64,000 nt of DNA from Pseudoalteromonas sp. S16_S37 (GTDB taxonomy: Bacteria; Pseudomonadota; Gammaproteobacteria; Enterobacterales; Alteromonadaceae), in the NCBI RefSeq assembly GCF_014694405.1, contig NZ_JAAUWV010000001.1, forward strand, positions 1 to 64,000. Direction: 5' to 3'. The notes under the pieces are model-generated. The model was not told the DNA's origin. It did no database searches and saw nothing but the letters and a program-made list of their open reading frames with translations. The position numbers and the translations under genes were made by a program. Each line of letters starts with the position of its first letter. Position 1 is the stretch's first letter. Shown here piece after piece: positions 33,605 to 42,933 of this stretch.

Positions 33605-34408
33605 TTAGCGTAGTAGTGACTCAGTAAGTACTGGACGCATTTCTTTTACCATTAATTGGCAAAGTTTAGGGGCACCACAGATAATGTTACCGCTTTGGTT
33701 GTAACCTGCACCACCTGCAAAGTCCATTACCATACCGCCGGCTTCTTTAACCAGTAGTTCACCTGCCGCTGTATCCCAAGGCTTAAGGCCGATTTCAAAG
33801 AAACCATCTAGACGACCTGCCGCAACATAAGCCATATCAAGCGCTGCAGAACCTGCACGACGGATGTCAGCTGTGTGTACAAACAGTGCTTTAAATGCTT
33901 CTGTGTACGCATCAATGTGATGTTTTTGCTTAAATGGGAAACCAGTGCCAAGAACAGAGCCTGCAATCTCAGTACTTTTTGTAACGCGGATACGCTTAGA
34001 GTTTAACTGCGCGCCTTGACCACGTGACGCGGTGAAAAGCTCACTGCGGATTGGATCATAAATAACAGCCTGTTCAACACGGCCTTTTACTTTTAAGGCG
34101 ATAGAAACAGCAAAATGAGGAATGCCTTTGATGAAGTTAGTTGTGCCATCAAGAGGATCGATAACCCATTGGTAATCAGCATCTTTGCCTTCAATTACTC
34201 CTAGTTCTTCACCCACAATAGAGTGTTCAGGAAAGGCTTTAAGAATGGTATCACGGATGACGGCTTCAGCGTCTTTGTCTACGTTAGTAACAAAGTCGTT
34301 AGTACCCTTTTGTTGAGCTTCGACTTTTGATAAATCTTCACATGCACGTAAGATCACTTTACCTGCATTACGCGCAGCGCGTACCGCAATGTTTAACATT
34401 GGATGCAT
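33605..34408 (-). CDS. suhB: Inositol-1-monophosphatase SuhB
   Basis: The 267-residue enzyme dephosphorylates inositol phosphates. SuhB also joins the rRNA transcription antitermination complex in gammaproteobacteria. The Mg-binding motifs are present: GEELGVIEG, then WVIDPLDGTTNFIKGIPHFA and, near the C-terminus, WDTAAGELLVKEAGG. It is divergent from trmJ and next to the Isc operon, the same order as in E. coli. Normal length. Confidence 0.95.
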   Translation of the reverse strand: MHPMLNIAVRAARNAGKVILRACEDLSKVEAQQKGTNDFVTNVDKDAEAVIRDTILKAFPEHSIVGEELGVIEGKDADYQWVIDPLDGTTNFIKGIPHFAVSIALKVKGRVEQAVIYDPIRSELFTASRGQGAQLNSKRIRVTKSTEIAGSVLGTGFPFKQKHHIDAYTEAFKALFVHTADIRRAGSAALDMAYVAAGRLDGFFEIGLKPWDTAAGELLVKEAGGMVMDFAGGAGYNQSGNIICGAPKLCQLMVKEMRPVLTESLLR

Positions 34409-34643
34409 AGCATTACCTTTGAGTTGTAAAAGAACATATTCGTATAGAGCCGGCGTATTTTAGCGATTTTTATTACAAAGTAAATAAGCAAACAGAAATA
34501 AAATCGCTGCTTTTTTGTACTGCACTGTTCTGAAAAAGGAATTAGTTATCTCGCGTTCGGGTTAGTTAATGCGCTTTTTACTATGGTGCCCCCCCGTGGC
34601 TGTGGTAAACTTCGCCATTATTTTTTTCAAGGCTTGTTTATCA

Positions 34644-35372
34644 ATGGCATTAGAAGACATTCGTATCGTGTTAGTAAACACATCTCACTCAGGTAACATT
34701 GGCTCAGTAGCTCGTGCGATGAAAACCATGGGTCTATCTAAATTATATTTAGTCGACCCAGCATGTGAAGTAGACAGCCACGCCAGTGCATTGGCGGCAG
34801 GCGCGACGGATGTTTTGGGTAATGCGACGATTGTTAAAGAGCTATCAGAAGCAATTGAAGACTGTGCGCTGACAATCGGTACGAGTGCGCGCTCTCGTAC
34901 ACTTTCTTGGCCAATGGTTGAACCAAGAGAATGTGCACAAAAGTTAGTAAATGAATCGAATTATGGGCCTGTGGCACTGGTTTTTGGTCGTGAAAACAGT
35001 GGGCTAACAAACGAAGAACTACAACTATGTAACTACCATGTTTGTATTCCTGCTAACCCTGAATACAGCTCGTTAAATTTAGCGATGGCTGTGCAAACGC
35101 TTACCTACGAAACGCGCATGGCGTTTTTAGATACGCAAGATGCACAACCTGAAGTAGATGACGCTGTTTACCCAAGTGCTAAGCAAATGGCGCTATTTTA
35201 CGAGCACTTAGAGAGCACACTCAATGAAACGGGTTTTATCATCAAGCAACACCCAGGCATGGTGATGACCAAACTTAAGCGTTTATTCAATCGCGCACGA
35301 CCAGAAGATCAAGAACTCAATATTTTGCGTGGTATTTTGACTTCAATTAATAAGTCAACAAACAACAAATAA
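34644..35372 (+). CDS. trmJ: tRNA (Cm32/Um32) methyltransferase TrmJ
   Basis: The 242-residue SPOUT methyltransferase modifies the 2'-O of position 32 in several tRNAs. The start [20 protein letters not shown] and the knot motif [16 protein letters not shown] with [17 protein letters not shown] are characteristic. The frame is open from 34569 but ATG 34644 is the family start. It is divergent from suhB and upstream of iscR, a conserved gene order. About 225 bp separate it from iscR, filled by the IscR-controlled promoters. Confidence 0.94.
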   Translation: MALEDIRIVLVNTSHSGNIGSVARAMKTMGLSKLYLVDPACEVDSHASALAAGATDVLGNATIVKELSEAIEDCALTIGTSARSRTLSWPMVEPRECAQKLVNESNYGPVALVFGRENSGLTNEELQLCNYHVCIPANPEYSSLNLAMAVQTLTYETRMAFLDTQDAQPEVDDAVYPSAKQMALFYEHLESTLNETGFIIKQHPGMVMTKLKRLFNRARPEDQELNILRGILTSINKSTNNK

Positions 35373-35440
35373 CCTCAGCCGTCTCGCCGTTTTGAAAGGT
35401 ACTTTTATGCTTTAAAAATGAGCGGCTATTGACGGAGATA

Positions 35441-35466
35441 ATACTTGACTAAATTACTCAGGTAAT
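35441..35466 (+). promoter_or_regulatory. IscR type 1 box A with promoter
   Basis: ATACTTGACTAAATTACTCA, then GGTAAT, matches the type 1 IscR site pattern ATA..TGACT...... (A)GTC..G.TAT in most positions. TTGACT (35445-35450) and TACAAT (35467-35472) with a 16-base spacer form a promoter overlapped by the box. Confidence 0.7.
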
Positions 35467-35479
35467 TACAATGAAGTTA

Positions 35480-35505
35480 GTACTTGACTATTTTACTCGG
35501 GTATT
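35480..35505 (+). promoter_or_regulatory. IscR type 1 box B
   Basis: GTACTTGACTATTTTACTCG, then GGTATT. It has the same spacing as boxes A and C. TTGACT is kept; a -10 box is less clear (TATTGG). Confidence 0.65.
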
Positions 35506-35535
35506 GGCTAACTTTAGTCGTATTACTCGTTAGTA

Positions 35536-35567
35536 ATACTTGACTATCCTAGTCAGGTAATTAAAAT
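35536..35567 (+). promoter_or_regulatory. IscR type 1 box C and iscR promoter
   Basis: ATACTTGACTATCCTAGTCA, then GGTAAT, is the best of the three boxes, with a near-perfect GACT/AGTC dyad. TTGACT (35540-35545) and TAAAAT (35562-35567) with 16 bases between form the proximal promoter. Holo-IscR bound here would block the polymerase, giving negative feedback on the Isc operon as in E. coli. Confidence 0.85.
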
Positions 35568-35598
35568 TTGCGGCTTGGTAAAAAAGCTAGGGGGCTTC

Positions 35599-36090
35599 AT
35601 GAAACTGACATCAAAAGGCAGATACGCAGTAACAGCAATGTTAGACGTTGCCTTGCATGCCGAAATTGGTCCGGTCCCGCTGGCAGATATTTCAGAGCGT
35701 CAGGAAATATCTTTATCTTACCTTGAACAATTATTTGCTCGATTACGTAAACACGGATTAGTCAGATCTGTGCGTGGTCCGGGCGGCGGCTATCTACTTG
35801 GTCGTGATGTGCAGAGTATTTCGGTGGGAGATGTTATCAATGCGGTTGATGAGTCTGTAGACGCTACGCGTTGCCACGGAGAAGGGGGCGGTTGCCAAAG
35901 TGGTATGCGTTGCTTAACTCATACACTTTGGTCAGATTTAAGTGTGCGCATCGAAGAGTTTTTAAACAATATTTCCCTTGCCGAGTTAGTCGCTAATTCT
36001 GATGTGCAATCTGTTGCATCGCGTCAGGACAGAAGCGTCAACAGTGCGATGAAGCAATTAGACAATATTCAAGTGAGCTGTCAACTGTAA
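35599..36090 (+). CDS. iscR: Fe-S cluster regulator IscR
   Basis: The 163-residue Rrf2-family regulator has an N-terminal winged helix ([20 protein letters not shown], then [20 protein letters not shown]). The [2Fe-2S] ligands are visible as [17 protein letters not shown] (three Cys and the His). With the cluster it represses its own operon through type 1 boxes. ATG 35599 is the family start; the upstream eight codons to 35575 are not needed. First gene of the Isc operon. Confidence 0.95.
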   Translation: MKLTSKGRYAVTAMLDVALHAEIGPVPLADISERQEISLSYLEQLFARLRKHGLVRSVRGPGGGYLLGRDVQSISVGDVINAVDESVDATRCHGEGGGCQSGMRCLTHTLWSDLSVRIEEFLNNISLAELVANSDVQSVASRQDRSVNSAMKQLDNIQVSCQL

Positions 36091-36114
36091 GGTTGACGTC
36101 AAGCGGAGAAACAA

Positions 36115-37329
36115 ATGAAATTACCGATTTATCTAGATTATGCAGCAACCACTCCGGTTGATCAGCGCGTTGCAGACGAAATGATGCAATGCCTGACAAT
36201 GGATGGCAATTTTGGTAACCCAGCTTCACGCTCGCACCGTTTCGGTTGGCAGGCTGAAGAATTAGTGGACCAAGCGCGTAATGATATCGCTGATTTAATT
36301 AACGCGGATCCGCGCGAGATCGTATTCACTTCGGGTGCTACTGAGTCAAATAACTTGGCAATTAAAGGTGCGGCGCATTTCTATAAAAAGAAAGGCAAGC
36401 ACATTATTACCGTTAAAACCGAGCACAAAGCAGTGCTAGATACGTGTCGTGAACTTGAGCGTCAAGGCTTCGAAGTTACGTACATGGAAGTGGAAGAAAA
36501 CGGTTTACTTGATTTGAAAAAGCTTGAAGCGGCAATGCGTGACGACACTATTTTAGTGAGCGTAATGCACGTGAACAATGAGCTAGGCGTTATTCAAGAT
36601 ATTGCCACAATTGGCGAAATGTGCCGTGAGCGCAAAATTATGTTTCATGTTGATGGGGCACAAAGCGCTGGCAAAGTAAAAATTGACTTACAAGAATTGA
36701 AAGTTGATTTCATGTCATTCTCAGGTCACAAAGTGTATGGCCCTAAAGGCGTTGGTGCGTTGTATGTTCGCCGTAAGCCACGTGCACGCTTAGAAGCGCA
36801 AATGCACGGTGGTGGTCATGAGCGTGGTATGCGCTCTGGCACATTAGCAACACACCAGTTAGTTGGTATGGGCACTGCGTTTCGTATCGCTAAAGAAGAC
36901 TTTGAAAAAGACCACGCTCACATCAGCGCATTACGTCAGCGTTTAATTGACGGCGTAATGGATATGGATGAAGTGTATTTTAACGGCGCTATTGACCAGT
37001 CGGTACCAGGCATTGTGAACATCAGCTTTAACTTTGTTGAAGGTGAGTCATTGTTGATGGCAGTAAAAGACATTGCGGTTTCATCTGGTTCAGCTTGTAC
37101 GTCAGCAAGCTTAGAGCCCTCTTATGTGCTACGCGCATTAGGGCGTAACGATGAATTAGCGCATAGCTCAATTCGTTTTAGTATTGGCCGCTTCACAACG
37201 GAAGAAGAAATTGATTACACCGTCAACCTAATCAAAAATTCAATTGGCCGTTTACGTGAAATGTCACCGCTTTGGGAAATGCATCAAGAAGGCATCGACC
37301 TAGATAGCGTTGAATGGGCACATCATTAA
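36115..37329 (+). CDS. iscS: Cysteine desulfurase IscS
   Basis: The 404-residue PLP enzyme takes sulfur from cysteine and gives it to IscU and to tRNA thiolation. The PLP lysine is in [13 protein letters not shown], and the persulfide Cys is in [18 protein letters not shown]-terminus [20 protein letters not shown] is typical. It lies 24 bp after iscR. Normal length, no lesion. Confidence 0.97.
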   Translation: MKLPIYLDYAATTPVDQRVADEMMQCLTMDGNFGNPASRSHRFGWQAEELVDQARNDIADLINADPREIVFTSGATESNNLAIKGAAHFYKKKGKHIITVKTEHKAVLDTCRELERQGFEVTYMEVEENGLLDLKKLEAAMRDDTILVSVMHVNNELGVIQDIATIGEMCRERKIMFHVDGAQSAGKVKIDLQELKVDFMSFSGHKVYGPKGVGALYVRRKPRARLEAQMHGGGHERGMRSGTLATHQLVGMGTAFRIAKEDFEKDHAHISALRQRLIDGVMDMDEVYFNGAIDQSVPGIVNISFNFVEGESLLMAVKDIAVSSGSACTSASLEPSYVLRALGRNDELAHSSIRFSIGRFTTEEEIDYTVNLIKNSIGRLREMSPLWEMHQEGIDLDSVEWAHH

Positions 37330-37381
37330 GCAAATTTTTGCTTGTAGCCAAGCGTTATGAGCACATAGTGAGGAAATAGTT

Positions 37382-37765
37382 ATGGCTTACAGTGAAAAAG
37401 TAATAGACCACGTGGAAAACCCACGTAACGTTGGTTCATTAGATAAAAATGACCCAAGCGTAGCAACTGGTATGGTAGGTGCGCCTGCGTGTGGTGATGT
37501 AATGAAGCTACAAATTAAGGTGTCTGATCAAGGTATTATCGAAGACGCTAAATTTAAAACATACGGTTGTGGTAGTGCAATTGCATCATCATCATTAGTA
37601 ACTGAGTGGGTTAAAGGTAAAACGCTAGAAGAAGCGGCGACTATCAAAAATACAGATATTAGCGCTGAGCTAGAGCTACCGCCAGTGAAAATTCACTGCT
37701 CAATTTTGGCAGAAGACGCCATTCAAGCAGCAATTGCAGATTATAAAAGTAAACAAGCGAAGTAA
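37382..37765 (+). CDS. iscU: Fe-S cluster scaffold IscU
   Basis: The 127-residue scaffold assembles [2Fe-2S] clusters. All three ligand Cys are present: GAPACGDVM, TYGCGSAIASSS and KIHCSILAEDAI. LPPVK, the motif bound by HscA, directly precedes the last one. Lies 52 bp after iscS. Confidence 0.97.
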   Translation: MAYSEKVIDHVENPRNVGSLDKNDPSVATGMVGAPACGDVMKLQIKVSDQGIIEDAKFKTYGCGSAIASSSLVTEWVKGKTLEEAATIKNTDISAELELPPVKIHCSILAEDAIQAAIADYKSKQAK

Positions 37766-37777
37766 GAGTAAAGAACC

Positions 37778-38101
37778 ATGGCAGTGACATTGACAGACGC
37801 AGCGGCAAACCGAGTTCAGGCCTTTTTAGCAAATCGTGGCAAAGGCATTGGTTTACGTGTTGGCATTAAAACCACGGGCTGTTCAGGTCTTGCATATGTA
37901 CTAGAGTTTGTTGACGAACTAGGCGAAGGCGATGAAGTATTTGAGCACAATGATGTAAAAATCATCGTCGATGCCAAAAGCCTAGTTTATATTGACGGCA
38001 CCGAGCTTGATTACACCAAAGAAGGTCTTAATGAAGGGTTTAAGTTTAATAACCCAAATCAAAAAGACGAATGTGGTTGTGGCGAGAGCTTTACGGTATA
38101 A
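37778..38101 (+). CDS. iscA: A-type Fe-S carrier IscA
   Basis: The 107-residue A-type carrier has the three family Cys: [13 protein letters not shown] and the C-terminal ECGCGESF. It lies 12 bp after iscU. A hairpin (38122-38147) follows it within the operon. Confidence 0.96.
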   Translation: MAVTLTDAAANRVQAFLANRGKGIGLRVGIKTTGCSGLAYVLEFVDELGEGDEVFEHNDVKIIVDAKSLVYIDGTELDYTKEGLNEGFKFNNPNQKDECGCGESFTV

Positions 38102-38121
38102 ACGCCGAACTGGTTGATTTT

Positions 38122-38147
38122 CAAAGCCCTGCCTTGGTAGGGCTTTG
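38122..38147 (+). other. Hairpin between iscA and hscB
   Basis: CAAAGCCCT, a loop of eight bases, then AGGGCTTTG. It has a 9-bp stem but no T-run. It may stabilise the iscRSUA part of the transcript or partly terminate it, so that hscBA-fdx is expressed less. Confidence 0.5.
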
Positions 38148-38197
38148 TCGTATATTTGCAATGCGCGTAAAGCGCACATCTTAGGTAAGTAAAAGAC

Positions 38198-38722
38198 ATG
38201 CGCTATTTTGAGTTATTTAACATTCCAGTCGATTATAATGTTGATCTTGCAAAAATAAATCAGCAATACCTAGAGCTGCAACGCGTGGTGCATCCCGATC
38301 GCTTCGCCGGAAAAGGTGAACGAGAAAAACTGCTGGCAGTACAAAAAACAGCGGAAATAAACGATGCACTTGCGGTACTAAAACATCCAGTAAAACGCGC
38401 TGAATACATGCTTAGCGAGCGCGGTGTTGATATACGTGCTGAGCAGCAAACACTGCAAGATCCGATATTTTTGATGCAGCAAATGGAGATGCGTGAAGCG
38501 CTTGAAGAGTTGCCGCAAAGTGATGATGTGGAAGCGGCGATTGAGCAGTTTGAGCAACAAATAAAAGCGCTGGATGTTGAATTTAGCCAGCAATTGGCAC
38601 AGCAACTTAGCAGCGACAGTGAGCAAGATTTACAGTTAGCTGCCGACAATATTCGTAAGCTTAAGTTTGTATACAAGTTGCGTGACGAATTAGCGCGTAT
38701 CGAAGACAATTTATTTGATTAA
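38198..38722 (+). CDS. hscB: Co-chaperone HscB
   Basis: The 174-residue J-domain protein delivers IscU to HscA. The HPD motif is in VVHPDRFAGK at about residues 31-40, and the C-terminal helical part binds IscU. Normal length. It lies 97 bp after iscA, beyond the hairpin. Confidence 0.95.
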   Translation: MRYFELFNIPVDYNVDLAKINQQYLELQRVVHPDRFAGKGEREKLLAVQKTAEINDALAVLKHPVKRAEYMLSERGVDIRAEQQTLQDPIFLMQQMEMREALEELPQSDDVEAAIEQFEQQIKALDVEFSQQLAQQLSSDSEQDLQLAADNIRKLKFVYKLRDELARIEDNLFD

Positions 38723-38767
38723 TTTCTCGACCCGTTGTTAAAGCGAGTCTAAAAGTGAAAGAGCATT

Positions 38768-40630
38768 ATGGCATTATTGCAAATTGCTGAGCCGGGGCAG
38801 AGCGCGGCACCACATGAACATAAATTAGCAGTCGGTATTGACCTTGGTACGACTAACTCTTTGGTAGCCACAGTACAAAGCGGTGAAGCAAAAACACTGG
38901 CTGATTTTGATGGCTCAGTGATGTTGCCATCGGTGGTACGCTACCAAAGTGACGATGTTGTTGTGGGCAGTGCGGCGCAACAAGCGTCGGCTGAAGACCC
39001 AACGAATACCTTGATCTCAGTAAAACGCTTTTTGGGTAAAACGCAACCAGAAATTGAGCAAAGTTATGGTCAATTGCCTTATGAGTTTGTGCAAACTGAC
39101 AGCGGCTTGGCGGTTAACACCGTAGCAGGGCCGATAAGCCCAGTGCAAGCCTCTGCTGAAATTTTAAGAAGCCTACGCGCTCGCGCAGAGGCCAGCTTTG
39201 CCGGTGAAGAGTTGCAAGGTGCAGTGATCACAGTACCCGCGTATTTTGATGACGCGCAGCGCCAAAGCACTAAAGACGCCGCAGAGCTTGCCGGTTTAAA
39301 AGTACTGCGTTTACTCAATGAACCAACCGCTGCAGCGGTGGCGTATGGTTTAGACTCGGGCCAAGAAGGCGTGATAGCCGTATATGATTTAGGCGGCGGC
39401 ACGTTTGATATTTCTATCTTACGTTTAAACCAAGGTGTGTTTGAAGTACTGGCCACGGGCGGTGACTCAAGCTTAGGTGGTGATGATTTTGACTCTGCGC
39501 TAGTGAGCGTATTTAAGCAGCAAACGGGTATTAATGATCTAAATGCCAAAGAGTTGCGCTTATTCATCAATAAAGCCAAAGCCTGTAAAGAAGCGCTTAG
39601 CAGCTACGAAACCGTTAATGTGAAGCTTGAACTGCGTGAGCAAAGTCACACAGTCACTATCACTCGCGCTGAGTTTGCAGAGCTGGTAATGCCGCTGGTG
39701 AAAAAAACGCTACGCGCATGTCGTCGTGCGGCAAAAGATGCCGGTGTCAGTAATGAAGAAATCCTACAAGTAGTTATGGTCGGTGGTTCAACCCGCATGC
39801 CGGTTATTCGTGAGCAAGTAGAGGCGTTTTTTGAAAAGCAACCGCTTACCTCAATTGACCCTGATAGAGTTGTGGCGATTGGCGCGGCTATCCAAGCCGA
39901 CATTCTTGTTGGTAACAAACCTGACTCAGACATGTTGCTGTTAGATGTACTGCCATTGTCGCTAGGGTTAGAGACCATGGGTGGGCTGGTTGAAAAAATC
40001 ATTCCTCGTAATACCACTATTCCAGTTGCTCGAGCGCAAGAATTTACTACTTTTAAAGATGGTCAAACCGCTATGTCATTGCACGTGTTGCAAGGTGAGC
40101 GTGAGCTAGTAGATGACTGCCGTTCATTAGCAAAGTTTAGCCTCAAAGGCATTCCACCGATGGCGGCGGGTGCGGCGCATATTCGTGTGACCTTTAAAGT
40201 TGATGCGGATGGTTTGCTAAGTGTTTCAGCGATGGAAAAATCAACGGGCGTGCAGGCTGAAATTCAGGTGAAACCTTCATTTGGTTTATCCGATGACCAA
40301 GTGGCGCAAATGCTCAAAGAGTCAATGAGTAATGCTAAAGAAGACATGCAAGCGCGTATGCTCAAAGAGCAGCAAGTGGAAGCACTACGTGTACTAGAAG
40401 CATTAGAAGCGTCACTTGCAACAGACAGCGCGCTGCTCAGTGAGCAAGAACTGACTCACTTACGTGAACAAATGACTTTGCTTGCTCAAGCGCGTGAGCA
40501 GGCTCAATCGCCAGATGAAATTAAAAATGCGATTGAAAAAGTAGACGCGGCGAGCAGTGAGTTTGCTTCGCGCCGCATGGATGTATCAATCAAAAAAGCA
40601 CTGCAAGGGCAGTCGGTAGACGAGGTTTAA
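38768..40630 (+). CDS. hscA: Hsp70-type chaperone HscA
   Basis: The 620-residue specialised Hsp70 uses ATP to help cluster transfer from IscU. The ATPase motifs are clear: [34 protein letters not shown] and [17 protein letters not shown]. The substrate-binding domain starts at about 390. Starts 45 bp after hscB and ends 1 bp before fdx. Confidence 0.96.
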   Translation: MALLQIAEPGQSAAPHEHKLAVGIDLGTTNSLVATVQSGEAKTLADFDGSVMLPSVVRYQSDDVVVGSAAQQASAEDPTNTLISVKRFLGKTQPEIEQSYGQLPYEFVQTDSGLAVNTVAGPISPVQASAEILRSLRARAEASFAGEELQGAVITVPAYFDDAQRQSTKDAAELAGLKVLRLLNEPTAAAVAYGLDSGQEGVIAVYDLGGGTFDISILRLNQGVFEVLATGGDSSLGGDDFDSALVSVFKQQTGINDLNAKELRLFINKAKACKEALSSYETVNVKLELREQSHTVTITRAEFAELVMPLVKKTLRACRRAAKDAGVSNEEILQVVMVGGSTRMPVIREQVEAFFEKQPLTSIDPDRVVAIGAAIQADILVGNKPDSDMLLLDVLPLSLGLETMGGLVEKIIPRNTTIPVARAQEFTTFKDGQTAMSLHVLQGERELVDDCRSLAKFSLKGIPPMAAGAAHIRVTFKVDADGLLSVSAMEKSTGVQAEIQVKPSFGLSDDQVAQMLKESMSNAKEDMQARMLKEQQVEALRVLEALEASLATDSALLSEQELTHLREQMTLLAQAREQAQSPDEIKNAIEKVDAASSEFASRRMDVSIKKALQGQSVDEV

Positions 40631-40631
40631 T

Positions 40632-40970
40632 ATGCCACAAATCATCTTTTTACCCCATGAAGAGCTTTGTCCAGAAGGCGCAGCCATTGAAGCACCAAAA
40701 GGACAAACGGTATTAGACGCAGCGCTTAAAAATGGCATTAGCATTCCACATGCTTGTGAAAAGTCATGTGCTTGTACTACTTGTCACATTATTGTTCGTG
40801 AAGGGTTTGACTCTTTAGAAGAAAGTGATGAGCTAGAAGATGACATGCTAGACAAAGCATGGGGTTTAGAAGCTGAGTCACGCTTAGGTTGTCAAGCAGT
40901 GATTGCTGATGAAGACCTTGTTGTTGAAATTCCTAAGTACAACCTAAATATAGTGAATGAAGAACACTAA
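40632..40970 (+). CDS. fdx: [2Fe-2S] ferredoxin Fdx of the Isc system
   Basis: The 112-residue adrenodoxin-type ferredoxin supplies electrons for cluster assembly. Ligands: CEKSCACTTC (Cys in a C-x5-C-x2-C spacing) and a fourth in LGCQAVIADEDLVVEIP. Last gene of the operon; no iscX follows. A strong terminator is 27 bp downstream. Confidence 0.96.
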   Translation: MPQIIFLPHEELCPEGAAIEAPKGQTVLDAALKNGISIPHACEKSCACTTCHIIVREGFDSLEESDELEDDMLDKAWGLEAESRLGCQAVIADEDLVVEIPKYNLNIVNEEH

Positions 40971-40996
40971 GTACTTCGCTCTATTTAAAGTATTCT

Positions 40997-41026
40997 AAAA
41001 GCCACAGCACATGCTGTGGCTTTTTT
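40997..41026 (+). terminator. Isc operon terminator
   Basis: AAAAGCCACAGCA, loop CA, then TGCTGTGGCTTTTTT. It is a strong GC-rich stem with a T-run of six, 27 bases after fdx. Confidence 0.9.
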
Positions 41027-41070
41027 GTATTTAGGCAAACTTAATACTAATTAGCAATAACACTTAATCA

Positions 41071-41157
41071 TTTTGAGGGATTAAACCTGACGCTGGCTGC
41101 GTTAAAAACTTCTCATTTAGAACAACTAAATCACTAAGTTTTTGCCTTACCTCAAAA
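41071..41157. repeat. Nested palindromic intergenic element (87 bp)
   Basis: Three nested complementary pairs fold this element: TTTTGAGG (41071) with CCTCAAAA (41150), AAAAACTT (41104) with AAGTTTTT (41136), and ATTTAG (41115) with CTAAAT (41126) around the loop AACAA. The centre contains GCTGCGTTAAAAACTTCTCA. Elements with this wording are, from memory, common in Alteromonadales intergenic DNA. It looks like a MITE-like or structured repeat and has no gene. Confidence 0.6.
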
Positions 41158-41165
41158 TTGACCAC

Positions 41166-42074
41166 TTAGTTAAGCGGATTGGTATAAGGTGCTTTGATAT
41201 CTGTTTTCCATTGTGCTGCCAAATGGTCAATAAATGCTCGCACGGCCGGTCTTTGATAGCTTCTAGACAAATACACTGCCCATAACGACATGCTGGGTAG
41301 TACGGTGTGAGGTAATAGCCGAACGAGCTTTCCAGATTGTAAATGAGGGTTAGCTAAGTCACAGGGTAAATAGGCGAGCCCCAAACCGTCAATACATGCC
41401 CTGATCAGCACAGACACATCATTGGCTTTGATATTGCCATTCACTCTGATAGTGCTTAGCTGCTCTTGTTCTACAAACGTCCAACTACTTTGTGGAATAT
41501 GCACAAGACAATTGTGTTTACTTAGCTGCGTGAGGGAGTTAATTTGCCCATGCTTTTGTAAGTATTGTGGCGAGCAGCATAGGGTACTATCAATACTCAT
41601 TAATTTACGTGCGATGAGTGTGTCACTGGGTTGATTGGTGTAACGCAGTGCTACATCAATATGCTCTTCAACCAGTTGCGCGTTGCTGTCAGACATAACC
41701 AGCTGCACACGTACTTTAGGATGTTTAAAAGTAAAAGGGACTAAGGCGTTGTACAGTAAATTTTGGCCAAGCCCAATCGGACAAGCTATACGGATCTCGC
41801 CAATAAGCTCTTCATTGTGACTGTGAGCGATGCTCTCTAACTGAGATACCTCATGCAGTATGCGTTCACATTGTGTTATTAACTCCTCTCCAGGCGCTGT
41901 TAGGCTAACTTTGCGGGTTGTTCGATGCAACAAGCGAACGTTTAGCCAGTCTTCAAGCTCCTTGATTTGTCTTGTCACTTTGACGCGGCTGATACCGAGC
42001 TGCTCAGCAGCTTGTGTGTAACTGCCAGTACTGGCCACTTCAGCAAAACTTTTCAGTGCTTCAAATTTATCCAT
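41166..42074 (-). CDS. LysR-family transcriptional regulator
   Basis: The 302-residue regulator has an N-terminal LysR helix-turn-helix (FAEVASTGSYTQAAEQLGIS, then RVKVTRQIKELEDWLNVRLL) and a substrate-binding domain. It is divergent from the NAD(P)-binding protein gene across 121 bp, the usual layout for a LysR regulator and its target. The CrgA/YafC-like C-terminal end (FIDHLAAQWK) fits regulators of small oxidoreductases. Confidence 0.9.
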   Translation of the reverse strand: MDKFEALKSFAEVASTGSYTQAAEQLGISRVKVTRQIKELEDWLNVRLLHRTTRKVSLTAPGEELITQCERILHEVSQLESIAHSHNEELIGEIRIACPIGLGQNLLYNALVPFTFKHPKVRVQLVMSDSNAQLVEEHIDVALRYTNQPSDTLIARKLMSIDSTLCCSPQYLQKHGQINSLTQLSKHNCLVHIPQSSWTFVEQEQLSTIRVNGNIKANDVSVLIRACIDGLGLAYLPCDLANPHLQSGKLVRLLPHTVLPSMSLWAVYLSRSYQRPAVRAFIDHLAAQWKTDIKAPYTNPLN

Positions 42075-42195
42075 AATGATTGTTTTGTTTCATTTTATGA
42101 ACTAATTATGTGCATAAATCAGTATTTATTACAATTTATTGCCACTGGATAATAGCGTCAGTCCTAACGATAAAGTTATAGATGTGGAGATAAAG

Positions 42196-42831
42196 ATGAA
42201 AATAGCAGTGATTGGCGCAACAGGTTGGATAGGTTCAACAGTCGTTAATGAAGCACTTGAGCAGGGCCATCAAGTGATCGCCATCAGCCGTCAGGCACCA
42301 ACGATAGATCGCTCTAATGTAACGACCTACGCTTTAGATTTACTGGCACAAGGTGGACTCAAAGAAGCGTTAGCAGATGCTGATGCGGTCATAAGTGCCA
42401 TTGGCGGCAGAGCAAATGGGGAGCATAGTATTGTACCAAACACAGCCACTCGGCTATTAAAGGAGCTACCTGAACTAGGTGTCGAGCGACTTATTTGGGT
42501 AGGAGGCGCGGGAAGTTTAAAAGTTGCAAATGGAGAAACGCTCTTGTCTCAAGCTGATTTTCCCAACGAGTACAAGGGCGAAGCGGTTGCGCAGGGGCAA
42601 GCACTAGAGGTATTCATTACTAGCCAAAGTGCACTAAATTGGTTGTTCGTCAGCCCTGCTGCACAAATATTTCCTAGTGAGCGTTTGGGGGAATATCGCA
42701 TTGGTGGTGACGAGTTGCTAACGGATGCGGATGGTAACAGCAAAATTTCTGTGCAGGACTACGCAAAGGCGCTTATTGATGAAGCGCAAAACAATCGGTA
42801 TCAACGCCAAAGGATCAGTGTGGCTTATTAA
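42196..42831 (+). CDS. NAD(P)-binding oxidoreductase (YwnB-like)
   Basis: The 211-residue protein has an N-terminal Rossmann motif (MKIAVIGATGWIGSTVVNEA), a GGAGSL segment at about 105-110 and the NAD(P)H-binding/SDR-like layout of YwnB- or flavin-reductase-like proteins. The reaction is unknown. ATG 42196 (GGAG upstream) is preferred over 42139. Probably controlled by the divergent LysR regulator. Confidence 0.83.
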   Translation: MKIAVIGATGWIGSTVVNEALEQGHQVIAISRQAPTIDRSNVTTYALDLLAQGGLKEALADADAVISAIGGRANGEHSIVPNTATRLLKELPELGVERLIWVGGAGSLKVANGETLLSQADFPNEYKGEAVAQGQALEVFITSQSALNWLFVSPAAQIFPSERLGEYRIGGDELLTDADGNSKISVQDYAKALIDEAQNNRYQRQRISVAY

Positions 42832-42887
42832 CTGAGGTTTGTTCTAATGTGAGTTTGAGATTAGTATTACATCATTAGATAAAATAT

Positions 42888-42913
42888 AAACCGTAGTGAA
42901 TACTACGGTTTTT
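42888..42913 (+). terminator. Intrinsic terminator
   Basis: AAACCGTAGT, loop GAAT, ACTACGGTTT, then TT. It ends the oxidoreductase transcript 57 bp after its stop. Confidence 0.8.
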
Positions 42914-42933
42914 GCGTTTTTAGGAGGCGTGAG

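Noticed and set aside
38260..38709. 149-codon minus-strand Ser/Cys-rich frame
   Set aside because: Shadow of hscB; composition results from reading Gln/Leu-rich codons backwards.
39079..39579. 166-codon minus-strand frame
   Set aside because: Shadow of the intact hscA gene.
40971..41165. iscX after fdx
   Set aside because: No reading frame; only a terminator and a palindromic repeat.
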